Shown here piece after piece: positions 1 through 7,573 of a stretch of 64,000 nucleotides of DNA; the first letter of the stretch is position 1, and every line of letters starts with the position of its first letter. The position numbers and the translations under genes were made by a program. This DNA is from GCA-003244245 sp050700355 (lineage in GTDB: Bacteria; Actinomycetota; Actinomycetes; Mycobacteriales; Pseudonocardiaceae). Where the stretch lies: assembly GCA_050700355.1 (NCBI GenBank), contig JBOHHE010000100.1, positions 12,879 to 76,878 of the forward strand, written 5' to 3'. Below the pieces are notes generated by a model. That model searched no databases and was not told where the DNA came from. It was given only the letters and a program-made list of their open reading frames with translations.

Positions 1-131
1 AGCGGGTCGAGATCACGCACGTCGAACGAGGCATCAAGATCGAGGTAGCTTCGCACGGGCAGCAGCGGGGCGCGGATCACCACCTGCTCGAAGGGTTGAT
101 AGAACCCGGAACGGGGACGCGGCTGGGTCAT
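1..131 (-). CDS. lanB: Lantibiotic dehydratase (LanB-type), N-terminal fragment cut by window edge
   Basis: Only the first ~43 codons lie in the window; the frame is open to position 1. The N-terminus contains the stretch FEQVVIRAPLLPVRSYLDL, which resembles the start of LanB-family dehydratases (the F/R-A-P-L-L-P signature). LanB enzymes activate Ser/Thr of a precursor with glutamyl-tRNA and eliminate to dehydroalanine/dehydrobutyrine. The ATG lies 3 bases after the lanC stop, so the gene is translationally linked to lanC and to the precursor upstream. Whether this is a full-length LanB or a split version, and what follows it, cannot be seen. The family call rests on a short N-terminus plus strong context. 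Confidence 0.75.
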   Translation of the reverse strand, partial: MTQPRPRSGFYQPFEQVVIRAPLLPVRSYLDLDASFDVRDLDP

Positions 132-134
132 GGG

Positions 135-1460
135 CTAGGCGACCAGGAACAGCCGGTCCCACGACGGTTCGACCGTCGTGCCGGCAGCCAGCAGAGCGAG
201 GGCGACGCCAGGCGCTCCGCTGAGCAGACCCGGTGAGTCGACCCTGACGGACCCCGGTTCGGTGTTGCGGTATCCGAGCACCGAGCCCGGTTCGTAGACA
301 TCGAGCAGATCGGCGAGCACGGCGTCCACACCGGACTGGAACAGGGCCGAACCGGTGTCGGCGGCGAACCGGCAGGTTACCTGGAGCAGGCCGGCAATCC
401 CGTGGCAGAACGTCGGGCTATCCAGGCCACGCCGCGCGGCCGGCCTGGCGAGCACGCCGTGCATGGCCTGCACCGCGAGATCACGGTAGCGCTGCTCGCC
501 GGTCGCGACACCGGCAAGCCACAACGCCCGTGCCACGCCGGGCGCTCCGTAGCACCACGCGGTTCGACCGCCCGCGCCGCCGGCGGTCGGATCACCGGGT
601 GGCAGGCTCACCGCGTTGGGCCACTCCGGGCCGAACTCGGTCGGCATAGCATGGTCGGCTAGCCACCCGGCCGCCGCCGCGATGGCCGCCGCCATCCCGT
701 CGACCGCGAGGCCCGCCCGCGCCGCGATGGCAAGCAGCGCAAGCGGTCCTGGCACGCCGTGCGCGATCCCGCAGTTGTAGTTGCCATCCGGGTAGGCCGG
801 GCGCATCTGCCCGGTGACCAGCCGCGCGGGCGTGTGCCAGCGGCGTGGTTCGGTGCGGTCGGCCAGCAGCCGGGTCAGGCAACCGAGCAGCCGCCCCAAA
901 ACCTCGTCCGCCGCTGCTGACTCCGAGCGGCGGGCCAGCAGGTAGACACCGGTTCCGGCGAGCCCGGAGATCAGGTCGAACTCGCCCACCCCACATCCGT
1001 GCAGCCGGTCCAGCTGCCGTACCGCTCTGTCGACTTTGGGCAACAAGGCACCGTCAACTGTGGACAGAAGTCGCCGGTACCGGTGCCGATCGCCGTCCAG
1101 CGTTACTGCGGCATAGCCGATTCCGGCCAATCCGCCGAACAGTGAGGCGTTGACCTCCGGCAGTCGTTCCAGCGCGGCGCAAGCCGCAGCGAGGTGAGTG
1201 TGACCGGCGAGGTCCCAGCCCTCGCCGGGCCAGCAGGCGTCCATGGCGCCGAGCAGCAGCGCGGTGCCCGCCCAGCCGGAGGCAATGGTGTATGGCCGCC
1301 ACCTGACCGATGCCGGGAACGTCGACGCTGCCTGCTCGGCGGCCACCGCCTCGGCCACGACGGACTGGTCGGCAACCCGCGTCGCCACCGCCCTGGCCAC
1401 GGCAACAGCAGTTCCGGCATCGGACGCGACCGTCCGCGCAGCGGCACGTGGAGGCGTCAT
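135..1460 (-). CDS. lanC: Lanthionine synthetase C-like cyclase (LanC)
   Basis: About 441 aa, the usual LanC length. It shows the repeated Gly-rich helical hairpin ends of the alpha/alpha barrel (GLAGIGYA, SGLAGTGVYLL, AHGVPGPLALL, YGAPGVARALW, HGIAGLL, SGAPGVALALL) and the zinc ligands: Cys in AWCYG (about residue 303) and Cys-His in FCHG (about 352-353). LanC catalyses thioether addition of Cys thiols to Dha/Dhb. The ATG at 1460 overlaps the precursor stop as ATGA. An upstream ATG at 1484 would overlap the precursor by 28 bases and is less likely. No clear Shine-Dalgarno precedes 1460, so translational coupling to the precursor is inferred. lanB follows after 3 bases. Confidence 0.93.
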   Translation of the reverse strand: MTPPRAAARTVASDAGTAVAVARAVATRVADQSVVAEAVAAEQAASTFPASVRWRPYTIASGWAGTALLLGAMDACWPGEGWDLAGHTHLAAACAALERLPEVNASLFGGLAGIGYAAVTLDGDRHRYRRLLSTVDGALLPKVDRAVRQLDRLHGCGVGEFDLISGLAGTGVYLLARRSESAAADEVLGRLLGCLTRLLADRTEPRRWHTPARLVTGQMRPAYPDGNYNCGIAHGVPGPLALLAIAARAGLAVDGMAAAIAAAAGWLADHAMPTEFGPEWPNAVSLPPGDPTAGGAGGRTAWCYGAPGVARALWLAGVATGEQRYRDLAVQAMHGVLARPAARRGLDSPTFCHGIAGLLQVTCRFAADTGSALFQSGVDAVLADLLDVYEPGSVLGYRNTEPGSVRVDSPGLLSGAPGVALALLAAGTTVEPSWDRLFLVA

Positions 1461-2056
1461 TGTGGAGGTGGTTGGAAGGCGCATTTGTTAAGGTCGCACG
1501 TGAATGCGCAGGTATCACCCTGGAAGCAGGTCCCCTCACAGGTGTCGCCTTCACAGGTGTCCACGCAGGTCAGTGCGCAGGTGTCCACGCAGGTCGGAAA
1601 GCAGGTGTGGTCGCCGCAGGTGTCCCCGCACGTGCCGGCGCAGGTGTTCTCACCGCATGTGACACACGTCGCACAGGTGTCGAGGCACGTGTCAGAGCAC
1701 GTGTCGCAGGTGTCCCCACCGCAGGTCTGGCAGGTGGCGCACGTCCCGGCACAGGTGTCGCAGGTCGCGCAGGTATCCGCACAGGTCTGGAAGCAGGTGT
1801 CCGGACAGGTGTTGAAGCACGTGTTGCCATCACAGGTGTCCACGGTGTCGCACGCCACCACGGTGTCCTGCGCAACAACCGCGCACTGGCCGGCTGTCTC
1901 GCCGAGCCCTTGCCGTCCATGGGCGACCGGTGACAAGGACTGCCGGCCGCGCCGATGGGGACTGCCCAGTTCACCCAGGCGCAGATCAAGGTCGAACTCG
2001 TCGATATCGGCGATGCGTAGCGGACGACCGCTGGCAACCGGTGGGTCATAGCCCAT
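1457..2056 (-). CDS. Giant Thr/Cys-repeat lanthipeptide precursor, FxLD-type leader
   Basis: A 199-aa product. The start ATG at 2056 follows a good Shine-Dalgarno (TGGAGG, 4 bases away). The leader contains IADIDEFDLDLRL at residues 15-27, matching the F-x-L-D box of actinobacterial FxLD-family class I lanthipeptide precursors. From Cys58 to Cys192 the protein is a low-complexity core with 32 Cys; 29 are preceded directly by Thr (DTC, ATC, NTC, GTC), spaced 3-6 residues apart, with Asp, Ala, Gly and Phe as the main fillers. The tail is CAFQPPPQ. Known FxLD precursors are much shorter with only a few Cys. It is coupled to lanC by an ATGA overlap. Role as LanB/LanC substrate is inferred from leader, composition and synteny. 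Alternative: an unmodified disulphide-rich repeat protein. Confidence 0.85.
   Translation of the reverse strand: MGYDPPVASGRPLRIADIDEFDLDLRLGELGSPHRRGRQSLSPVAHGRQGLGETAGQCAVVAQDTVVACDTVDTCDGNTCFNTCPDTCFQTCADTCATCDTCAGTCATCQTCGGDTCDTCSDTCLDTCATCVTCGENTCAGTCGDTCGDHTCFPTCVDTCALTCVDTCEGDTCEGTCFQGDTCAFTCDLNKCAFQPPPQ
1481..1834 (-). repeat. Degenerate in-frame Thr-Cys repeat region (lanthipeptide core)
   Basis: Within the precursor gene, short 9- to 12-base units encoding x-T-C or x-x-T-C recur about 29 times from residue 75 to 192. On the plus strand they appear as recurring CAGGTGTC/CACGTGTC-like words. The units are degenerate rather than identical, so this is an old or selected expansion, not a fresh slippage tract. 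Confidence 0.9.
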
Positions 2057-2216
2057 AACGCCTCCAGCAGACTTCGAAGAACCGATACAGAGCTCATCGC
2101 TTCGACCAATCCATCCGATACAAGCTGCCCTCCGACCGTTATACAACCGTAACTATTCAGGTGTCGGGACGCCGTTTTGCGGTAGATTCTGGCTGGTCGG
2201 GAAGGGGTCCAGCGTC

Positions 2217-3068
2217 GTGTTTGACAGTGTCGAAGGGCTCGATATCGCTACCACGGATACGACGATTAATCGACTTTCGGGTGATGTCGGTTCACCGCCA
2301 TCGCTCACGATCGAGCAGCTGCGCATGCTCCAAGATGCCGCGACCCGCGCTCACCCCGTGCTTGGCGGCATCGGAAGCGGGCTGCGGCACACGATCGCCG
2401 TCGAACTGCAGCGCAAGGGCGTCCCGGCGGCCAAGGCCGCGGCCGGCGCCGCATTCGGCACGCTCGAGACCACGGTCGAGGAGAGAATCGACGGCGACGA
2501 AGCCACGGGGGCCTGGTACTCCTACCAGATCAAAATTATGTTCACACCCGACACCGCCGTCGTCCACGCCGATGAGATCGCGTTCATCCAGACGGTCCGA
2601 CTCGTCGAGACCGCGAGCGGCTCCAACAAGAATCCCGACAAGAAGAGCGAAAAGCGCCAGACACCGTCGGCCACGAATGTGGACCGGCGCGGCGGCAAGA
2701 AACAAGGCTGGTACGCGATCAAGGACGACGGGACGCCCGGCACCATGCTGATTCCCTGGAGGAAGTCCGCCCCGGCCACGCCAGCCACGATGCAGGACCG
2801 CGCGAGTTGGAACGAGCCCAACACCACGTGGCAGTTCGAGGCCATGGCGGTCTGCCGCTCCGGGACCGACCTCGGCAAGGTATACACGGCTGTCACCTGG
2901 GGCTTCTCCGTCGACGCCGACCTCAAGCTCACCGAGCACGCACGAGTGGTGACGAACAAGCAGAGCGCGGAAGCCACCTCGGCGGTAACCAAGTGGAACG
3001 ACCAGGCCACGGGTTCCCCGTTCGACCGCAACGCCCCGGAGCAAATGTCGTTACCAGCACTGACCTGA
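2217..3068 (+). CDS. Conserved-looking hypothetical protein divergent from lanthipeptide operon
   Basis: A 283-aa protein from a GTG start with a GAAGGGG-like ribosome site upstream. It has no signal peptide or membrane segment. The N-terminal third is polar with a helical stretch (LTIEQLRMLQDAATRAHPVLGG). The middle has alternating hydrophobics (YQIKIMFTPDTAVVHADEIAFIQTVRLVE), followed by a charged Lys/Arg-rich loop with RRGGKKQGWYAI at about 160-170, and a C-terminal beta-rich half (TWQFEAMAVCRSG, VTWGFSVDADLKL). I do not recognise the family. The FTPD...V.A.EIAFIQ pattern faintly recalls domains linked to contractile-injection-system cargo, but this is a guess. It is divergent from the precursor, with 160 bases between starts, so it may share regulation with that locus. 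Confidence 0.7.
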   Translation: MFDSVEGLDIATTDTTINRLSGDVGSPPSLTIEQLRMLQDAATRAHPVLGGIGSGLRHTIAVELQRKGVPAAKAAAGAAFGTLETTVEERIDGDEATGAWYSYQIKIMFTPDTAVVHADEIAFIQTVRLVETASGSNKNPDKKSEKRQTPSATNVDRRGGKKQGWYAIKDDGTPGTMLIPWRKSAPATPATMQDRASWNEPNTTWQFEAMAVCRSGTDLGKVYTAVTWGFSVDADLKLTEHARVVTNKQSAEATSAVTKWNDQATGSPFDRNAPEQMSLPALT

Positions 3069-3081
3069 GCGCAGCGAACGC

Positions 3082-3128
3082 CGTCCACCTGGGGTTGACG
3101 ATCCGAAATCGTCCACCTACGGTTGACG
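3082..3128 (+). promoter_or_regulatory. Direct repeat with embedded promoter, probable leaderless start
   Basis: Two 19-base near-identical copies, CGTCCACCTnnGGTTGACG, start at 3082 and 3110 (28 bases apart). TTGACG at 3095-3100 and TACGGT at 3118-3123 are separated by 17 bases, a good actinobacterial -35/-10. The -10 falls 7 bases before the ATG at 3130, so the mRNA would start at the start codon. The second repeat covers the -10 to +1 region, so it looks like an operator. The following gene encodes an HTH protein, making autoregulation plausible but unproven. Confidence 0.5.
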
Positions 3129-3129
3129 C

Positions 3130-3864
3130 ATGACGAATCCAATCCGTATGACGAATCCGGTCCGGCTCGACGACCTGATCGAGGCCATCAAAAAGGTGCA
3201 CTCCGACGCCCTGGAGCAGCTGGCCAGCGCGGTCATCGCCGGGGATCACCTCGGCGATGTGGCCGACCATCTGATCGGCCACTTCGTCGACCAGGCACGA
3301 CGCTCGGGCGCCTCCTGGACGGAGATCGGCAGAAGCATGGGAGTCACCAAACAAGCAGCTCAGAAACGCTTTGTTCCGAAGCGCCCCAGCGAGCCCTCAG
3401 ATCTCGACCCCAGCCAGGGATTCAGCCGGTTCACCGACCGGGCGAGGAACGTCGTGGTGACGGCGCAGAACGAAGCCCGCTCGGCAGGCAACGACGAGAT
3501 CCGTCCTGAACACCTGGTCCTAGGGCTGCTCAACGAGCCGGACGGGCTCGCCGCAGTGTCGATCGCCGCCCAAGGCGTGCTGCTGGACACTGTCCGGCAC
3601 ACCGTCACCGCGACCCTGCCTCCAGCGGCCGAGCAGGTACCCGACCTCATCCCGTTCGATCCACAAGCCCGCAAAGCGCTGGAACTCACGTTCCGGGAAG
3701 CCCTGCGAATGGGCCACAACTACATCGGAACCGAGCACATCCTGCTCGCACTGCTAGAACTCGAAGACGGTGCGGGCGTGCTCACCGGCCTCGGCGTTGA
3801 CAAGGCGACCGCCGAAGCCACCATCACCGACGCCGTGGCCGCCATCCAGCAGACGGACACTTGA
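3130..3864 (+). CDS. HTH plus Clp N-terminal (Clp_N) domain protein
   Basis: A 244-aa cytosolic protein. Residues about 10-80 form a helical region with a probable helix-turn-helix (SWTEIGRSMGVTKQAAQKRF). Residues about 95-240 carry the two Clp_N repeats of ClpC/ClpB-type unfoldases, with FTDRARNVVVTAQNEARS, RPEHLVLGLLNEP and YIGTEHILLALLELEDG. No AAA+ or Walker motif follows, so it is not a chaperone but an adaptor- or regulator-like stand-alone Clp_N protein, a type common in actinomycetes. The start region is duplicated (MTNPIR-MTNPVR), so ATG 3130 and ATG 3148 both fit; 3130 sits at the predicted transcription start. It may bind DNA through the HTH and clients or ClpP-family partners through Clp_N (inference). 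Confidence 0.85.
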   Translation: MTNPIRMTNPVRLDDLIEAIKKVHSDALEQLASAVIAGDHLGDVADHLIGHFVDQARRSGASWTEIGRSMGVTKQAAQKRFVPKRPSEPSDLDPSQGFSRFTDRARNVVVTAQNEARSAGNDEIRPEHLVLGLLNEPDGLAAVSIAAQGVLLDTVRHTVTATLPPAAEQVPDLIPFDPQARKALELTFREALRMGHNYIGTEHILLALLELEDGAGVLTGLGVDKATAEATITDAVAAIQQTDT

Positions 3865-4023
3865 GGCGATGGCGATCAGACCCCAGAGGCAGGCACGGTG
3901 AATTGCTCTCGGCGCTGAGCCCATCGAATACGTATTAGGATACAGAAAAGCAACCGACCTGGCAGCCCATCTCGGTGTCAACAGAGCGGGAACACATCAC
4001 AATGCCGGAAGGGCGTACAGGGG

Positions 4024-4755
4024 ATGATCGGTTTAGTCCTCGCGGCCGGCGCGGGACGTCGACTGCGCCCGTACACCGACGCACTACCCAAGGCGCTTGT
4101 GCCGGTGGACGGTGAGACCACTATCCTGGATATCGCGTTGCGCAACTTGGCCACGGTCGGCCTTACCGATGTCACCGTCGTTGTCGGGTACGCTGCTAAC
4201 GTCGTCGAAGAGCGCCAGGCGGCGCTACAAGACAAGCATGGCGTCGAGCTCACCCTGGTGCACAATGATAAAGCTGAGGAGTGGAACAACGCGTACTCCC
4301 TCTGGCTGGCGCGTGAGTACTTCACCGAAGGTGTTCTATTGGTCAACGGCGACACCGTGCATCCGGTGAGCGTTGAGAAGGCGCTGTTGGCGCGCCGCAC
4401 CGCTGGGATCCTGCTCGCCGTCGACAACGTCAAGAAGCTTGCCGACGAGGAGATGAAGGTCATCCTGAATCAGGCCGGCCAGCTCACCAGAATCACCAAA
4501 CAGATGCATCCGGCCGACGCGTACGGAGAGTACATTGGCGTCACCCTGATCGAGCCGGAGGTCGCTGGAGCACTCACCGAGGCACTGGAAGCGACCTGGC
4601 GAGTCGACCCCAACCGTTACTACGAGGATGCCTACCAGAAATACGCTGACGGGGGCGGGGAGATCAAGACAGTCCCGATCGGCACGATCGACTGGGTTGA
4701 GGTCGACGACCACGCCGATCTGGAGCGGGCCAGGGAGATCGCGTGCCACTGCTAG
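4024..4755 (+). CDS. Nucleotidyltransferase, phosphocholine/sugar-phosphate cytidylyltransferase-like
   Basis: A 243-aa protein. The N-terminus has the nucleotidyltransferase signature LVLAAGAGRRLRPYTDALPKAL (G-x-G-x-R...P-K) binding NTP. LVNGDTVHP supplies the metal-binding Asp, and EYIGV plus DWVEVDDHADLERA near the end match the LicC/phosphocholine and inositol-phosphate cytidylyltransferase type. These enzymes activate a phosphorylated headgroup or sugar with CTP or another NTP. A weak GGAAGGG site precedes the ATG. It stands alone between Clp_N and a convergent DUF2252 gene, so the substrate cannot be told from context. Confidence 0.85.
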   Translation: MIGLVLAAGAGRRLRPYTDALPKALVPVDGETTILDIALRNLATVGLTDVTVVVGYAANVVEERQAALQDKHGVELTLVHNDKAEEWNNAYSLWLAREYFTEGVLLVNGDTVHPVSVEKALLARRTAGILLAVDNVKKLADEEMKVILNQAGQLTRITKQMHPADAYGEYIGVTLIEPEVAGALTEALEATWRVDPNRYYEDAYQKYADGGGEIKTVPIGTIDWVEVDDHADLERAREIACHC

Positions 4756-4835
4756 CGTGGATGCATTCGGGAAATTCGGTGGTCGACCAGCTCAGCGCGG
4801 AGTTGCGGGTCGGTGGTCGGGACGAATTGGGCCGG

Positions 4836-6188
4836 TCACGCTGAACGCCGCTGGATGGAGTGCACGCCGGGGATCTCGTCGTTGCGGAACGCGTCGACGA
4901 ACAGCCGGTGGTCGTCGCGCACCACTGCCGCGTACTCCCGGGCGAATGTGGTCAGCCAGTCGATGAACTGAGCCTCCCGGTTGCCGATCACCGCGGCGAT
5001 CGCGTTCTCGGTCTGGAACGGCACCAGGGTGTGGTCGGAATCGGAATCGGAAACGCAGTGCACCTTCGCGGTGGCCCGGCCGAGGTAGTCCAGCACCGGC
5101 GTTATCTCGTCCGGTTCGGTCAATTCGGTCCAGGCCAGGTCGGTGACGTACGGGGACAGCTCGGAGACCACATATCCCACCCCGTCCACCTCGGTGTGGC
5201 CGAGCAACGGGTCGGCATGCGCTTGCAGGGCACGCTGGGAGACTGCGGTGCGGTGGCCGTGGTGCTGGAAGTAGGACGCGATCCGCTCGTCGGTGACCAC
5301 CCGGGACGGGGCCGCGACGTTGCCCTGCTTCATCGAGAGCACCACATCGTTGTCCAGCGCCTGGTTGTAGCCCTCGATTAGCACGTTATAAGCGGGCAAT
5401 CCGGCGCTGCCGATGCCGAAACCGCTGCGCCCCACGACATCCTTGATAGCGTAAGCGATGCCGTGGAATTTCTTGCTCTCCGGAATGGTGCCCAGGTAGT
5501 GCTCGAACGCCGCACACGCGGCGGCGCGCTCGGCGTCATCCAGTCGCCGTACCCCCGGCCCATCCCGGAACCGGCGGTTGAAGCCTTCTGTCTCGGTGAT
5601 CGACTCGAGCAGTCCGAAGCGGGTGCGCAGCCGGGCCAGCTGCAGCACCTGGTGAATCACCCCCTCGGTGGTGTCCAGGCGCAGTGAGAAGTCGCTGTCG
5701 TCGTCGACGTCGAGGAACTGCCGCACCTGGTCCACATAGGCCTGGACATAGGTCGCCACCAGGGCGTCGATGGCCGTGTCGGACAGCGCCTTGCGCCAGC
5801 CGAGCAGCGCGACGCTGGCCGCCATTCGCTGCAGATCCCAGGTGAAGTGCCCGAGGTAGGCCTCATCGAAGTCGTTCACGTCGAAGATCAGTACCCCGTT
5901 GCCGTCCATGTAGGTGCCGAAGTTCTCCGCATGCAGGTCACCCTGGATCCAGACCCGGCTGGTGCGCTCATCGGCCCACGGGTCCTCCAGCGTGATCACG
6001 TCGGCGTAGAACAGGCAGGTGCTGCCCCGGTAGAAGGCGAACGGGTCGGCGGCCATCTTGCGGAACTTGGTCCGGAAAGCCGCCGGATCGGCCGCCATGA
6101 GGTCGGCGAAGGCATCGACCAGCGTGTCGACGATGAGGTGGCGCCGAGCATCGGCGTCCCGGGTGTGCAGAGATTCGATCAGCGACAT
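4836..6188 (-). CDS. DUF2252 domain protein
   Basis: About 450 aa. The central VWIQGDLHAENFGTYMDGNG...FDVNDFDEAYLGHFTWDLQRMA block is the hallmark of DUF2252, a family with a kinase-like fold whose GDLHxxN and DxNDFD motifs resemble the catalytic and metal-binding loops of aminoglycoside phosphotransferases. The biochemical role is unknown. I chose ATG 6188 (MSLIESL) because AGGGAG lies just upstream. A longer frame reaches 6248 but lacks support. The ribosome site is inside a short hairpin (see separate entry). No operon partner: mdh starts 1 kb upstream and ends 73 bases before this start. Confidence 0.88.
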   Translation of the reverse strand: MSLIESLHTRDADARRHLIVDTLVDAFADLMAADPAAFRTKFRKMAADPFAFYRGSTCLFYADVITLEDPWADERTSRVWIQGDLHAENFGTYMDGNGVLIFDVNDFDEAYLGHFTWDLQRMAASVALLGWRKALSDTAIDALVATYVQAYVDQVRQFLDVDDDSDFSLRLDTTEGVIHQVLQLARLRTRFGLLESITETEGFNRRFRDGPGVRRLDDAERAAACAAFEHYLGTIPESKKFHGIAYAIKDVVGRSGFGIGSAGLPAYNVLIEGYNQALDNDVVLSMKQGNVAAPSRVVTDERIASYFQHHGHRTAVSQRALQAHADPLLGHTEVDGVGYVVSELSPYVTDLAWTELTEPDEITPVLDYLGRATAKVHCVSDSDSDHTLVPFQTENAIAAVIGNREAQFIDWLTTFAREYAAVVRDDHRLFVDAFRNDEIPGVHSIQRRSA

Positions 6189-6191
6189 AAT

Positions 6192-6206
6192 GCTCCCTTC
6201 GGGAGC
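6192..6206 (-). promoter_or_regulatory. Hairpin covering the ribosome site of the DUF2252 gene
   Basis: GCTCCC-TTC-GGGAGC is a perfect 6-bp stem with a 3-base loop whose 3' arm (minus-strand sense) contains the AGGGAG Shine-Dalgarno, 4 bases from the ATG at 6188. It could sequester the ribosome site. It could also be chance in GC-rich DNA. Confidence 0.35.
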
Positions 6207-6261
6207 TCGTGAGTGGCAAGACGTGTCATAGCACTCAACGCCACTCACGGGGCGCAGCCAC

Positions 6262-7218
6262 TCAGAGGTTGTGCACGTCGGCTTGTTTCGCGCGGACCGC
6301 TTCGGCGGCCTGGCGCAGCTCGGCGAGTTCGCCCTCGGTCAGTGGGGTCGCCACCACTCTGCGCACGCCGACCCTGCCCAGCTCGGCGGTGACGCCGAGG
6401 TAGACACCGGAGATGCCGTACTCGCCGTCCACCCAGGCGCACACCGGCAGCACGGCACCGGAGTCCTGGTGTACGGCGCGCACCATCCGGGCCGCCGCGG
6501 CGGAGGGGGCGTAGTAAGCCGAGCCGGTCTTGAGCAGAGCGACTACCTCGGCGCCGCCGTTGCGGGTCCGGGTCACCAGCTCTTCGATCTTGGCGCTGGG
6601 CAGCAGATCGGTCAATGGCTTGCCGTCCACCGCGCAGGCGCTGGGCACCGGGACCATGGTGTCACCGTGCGAACCGAGGGTCAGGGTGCGCACCGAGGAC
6701 ACCGGAACGGCCAGCTCCTCGGCAACGAAGTGGGTGAACCGCGCGGTATCGAGCATCCCGGCCTGGCCCAGCACCCGGTGCCGGGGGAATCCGGTCGCGA
6801 GCTGGGCCAGCGCGGTCATCTCGTCCAGCGGGTTGGACACCACGATCACCACCGCGTCCGGGGCGTGACGCGCGATGTTCTCCGACACTTCACGGACGAT
6901 CCGGGCGTTGGTCTCGAGCAGGTCCATCCGGCTCATCCCGGGCTTGCGAGGCAGCCCAGCGGTGATCACAGCGATGTCGGCGCCCGCGACCGCTTCGTAG
7001 CCCGAGCCGTCCCGGCCGGTGGTCTGGCCGAGCACCCTGGTCTCGAAACCCTCCACCGGACGCGACTGGTTCATGTCCAGCGCGAGGCCCTCCGGCTTGC
7101 CCTCGACGACGTCAGTGAGCACGACTGTGTCGAACACGTCGTACTCGGCCAGCCGCTGCGCTGTCGTCGAACCGTAGAAGCCGGCCCCGATGACGGCGAC
7201 CTTTCCCGAACGTGCCAT
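6262..7218 (-). CDS. mdh: Malate dehydrogenase (LDH-like type)
   Basis: A 318-aa NAD-dependent malate dehydrogenase of the TCA cycle (malate to oxaloacetate). The Rossmann glycine motif VIGAGFYGSTTAQ is at residues 9-21. Substrate-specificity Arg residues lie in AGLPRKPGMSR (about 88-98), a malate rather than lactate signature. SNPLDEMT (about 130) and the catalytic His in LGSHGDTMVP (about 180) are present. The length is normal for the lactate/malate family used by several Actinobacteria instead of the longer cytosolic type. AGAGAGGA lies 12 bases before the ATG. DUF3017 lies upstream on the same strand; sucCD of the same cycle is 38 kb away. Confidence 0.95.
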   Translation of the reverse strand: MARSGKVAVIGAGFYGSTTAQRLAEYDVFDTVVLTDVVEGKPEGLALDMNQSRPVEGFETRVLGQTTGRDGSGYEAVAGADIAVITAGLPRKPGMSRMDLLETNARIVREVSENIARHAPDAVVIVVSNPLDEMTALAQLATGFPRHRVLGQAGMLDTARFTHFVAEELAVPVSSVRTLTLGSHGDTMVPVPSACAVDGKPLTDLLPSAKIEELVTRTRNGGAEVVALLKTGSAYYAPSAAAARMVRAVHQDSGAVLPVCAWVDGEYGISGVYLGVTAELGRVGVRRVVATPLTEGELAELRQAAEAVRAKQADVHNL

Positions 7219-7261
7219 TCGTGACGCAATCCTCTCTGCAAGCGATGTGGACGGCTGCGGC

Positions 7262-7573
7262 TCAGCCGTCTCCCAGCGGTCCCCCGGTGATGGTCAGCGC
7301 GACGGCCAGCATGAGCAGCCCGGACCCGCCGTAGGTGAGTACGTCCACGCGCTGACCACGGACGACGAGCAGACCGGCTCGCTCGGGCGACAGGATCGCC
7401 CGTAGTCCGGCCGCGAACAGCAACGTAACGCCGATGATCGCGGCACCTTCCCGCCAGTGATACTGCACGATACGCACCAGTGCGAGCAGCACCCCGGCCA
7501 GGACCGCGCCGAAAGCCAGGTGGCCGCGCCAGTTCGTCGCACTCACGGCGGCCATCCTTGCATCGGCGTTCAC
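7262..7573 (-). CDS. DUF3017 small membrane protein
   Basis: A 103-aa protein with three hydrophobic segments (HLAFGAVLAGVLLALVRIV, GAAIIGVTLLFAAGLRAIL, VLTYGGSGLLMLAVALTI) typical of DUF3017, an actinobacterial membrane family of unknown function usually found near folD and mdh. The GTG at 7573 overlaps the stop of the upstream transporter (GTGA), which argues for this start rather than the ATG at 7555. Co-transcribed with the transporter; mdh follows after 43 bases. Confidence 0.85.
   Translation of the reverse strand: MNADARMAAVSATNWRGHLAFGAVLAGVLLALVRIVQYHWREGAAIIGVTLLFAAGLRAILSPERAGLLVVRGQRVDVLTYGGSGLLMLAVALTITGGPLGDG

Noticed and set aside
1194..2051. Long plus-strand frame with repeated Q-V-S units opposite the lanthipeptide precursor
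   Set aside because: It is the antisense reading of the Thr-Cys repeats and of the lanC start; no ribosome site and no family. The minus-strand frame has leader, start and operon context.
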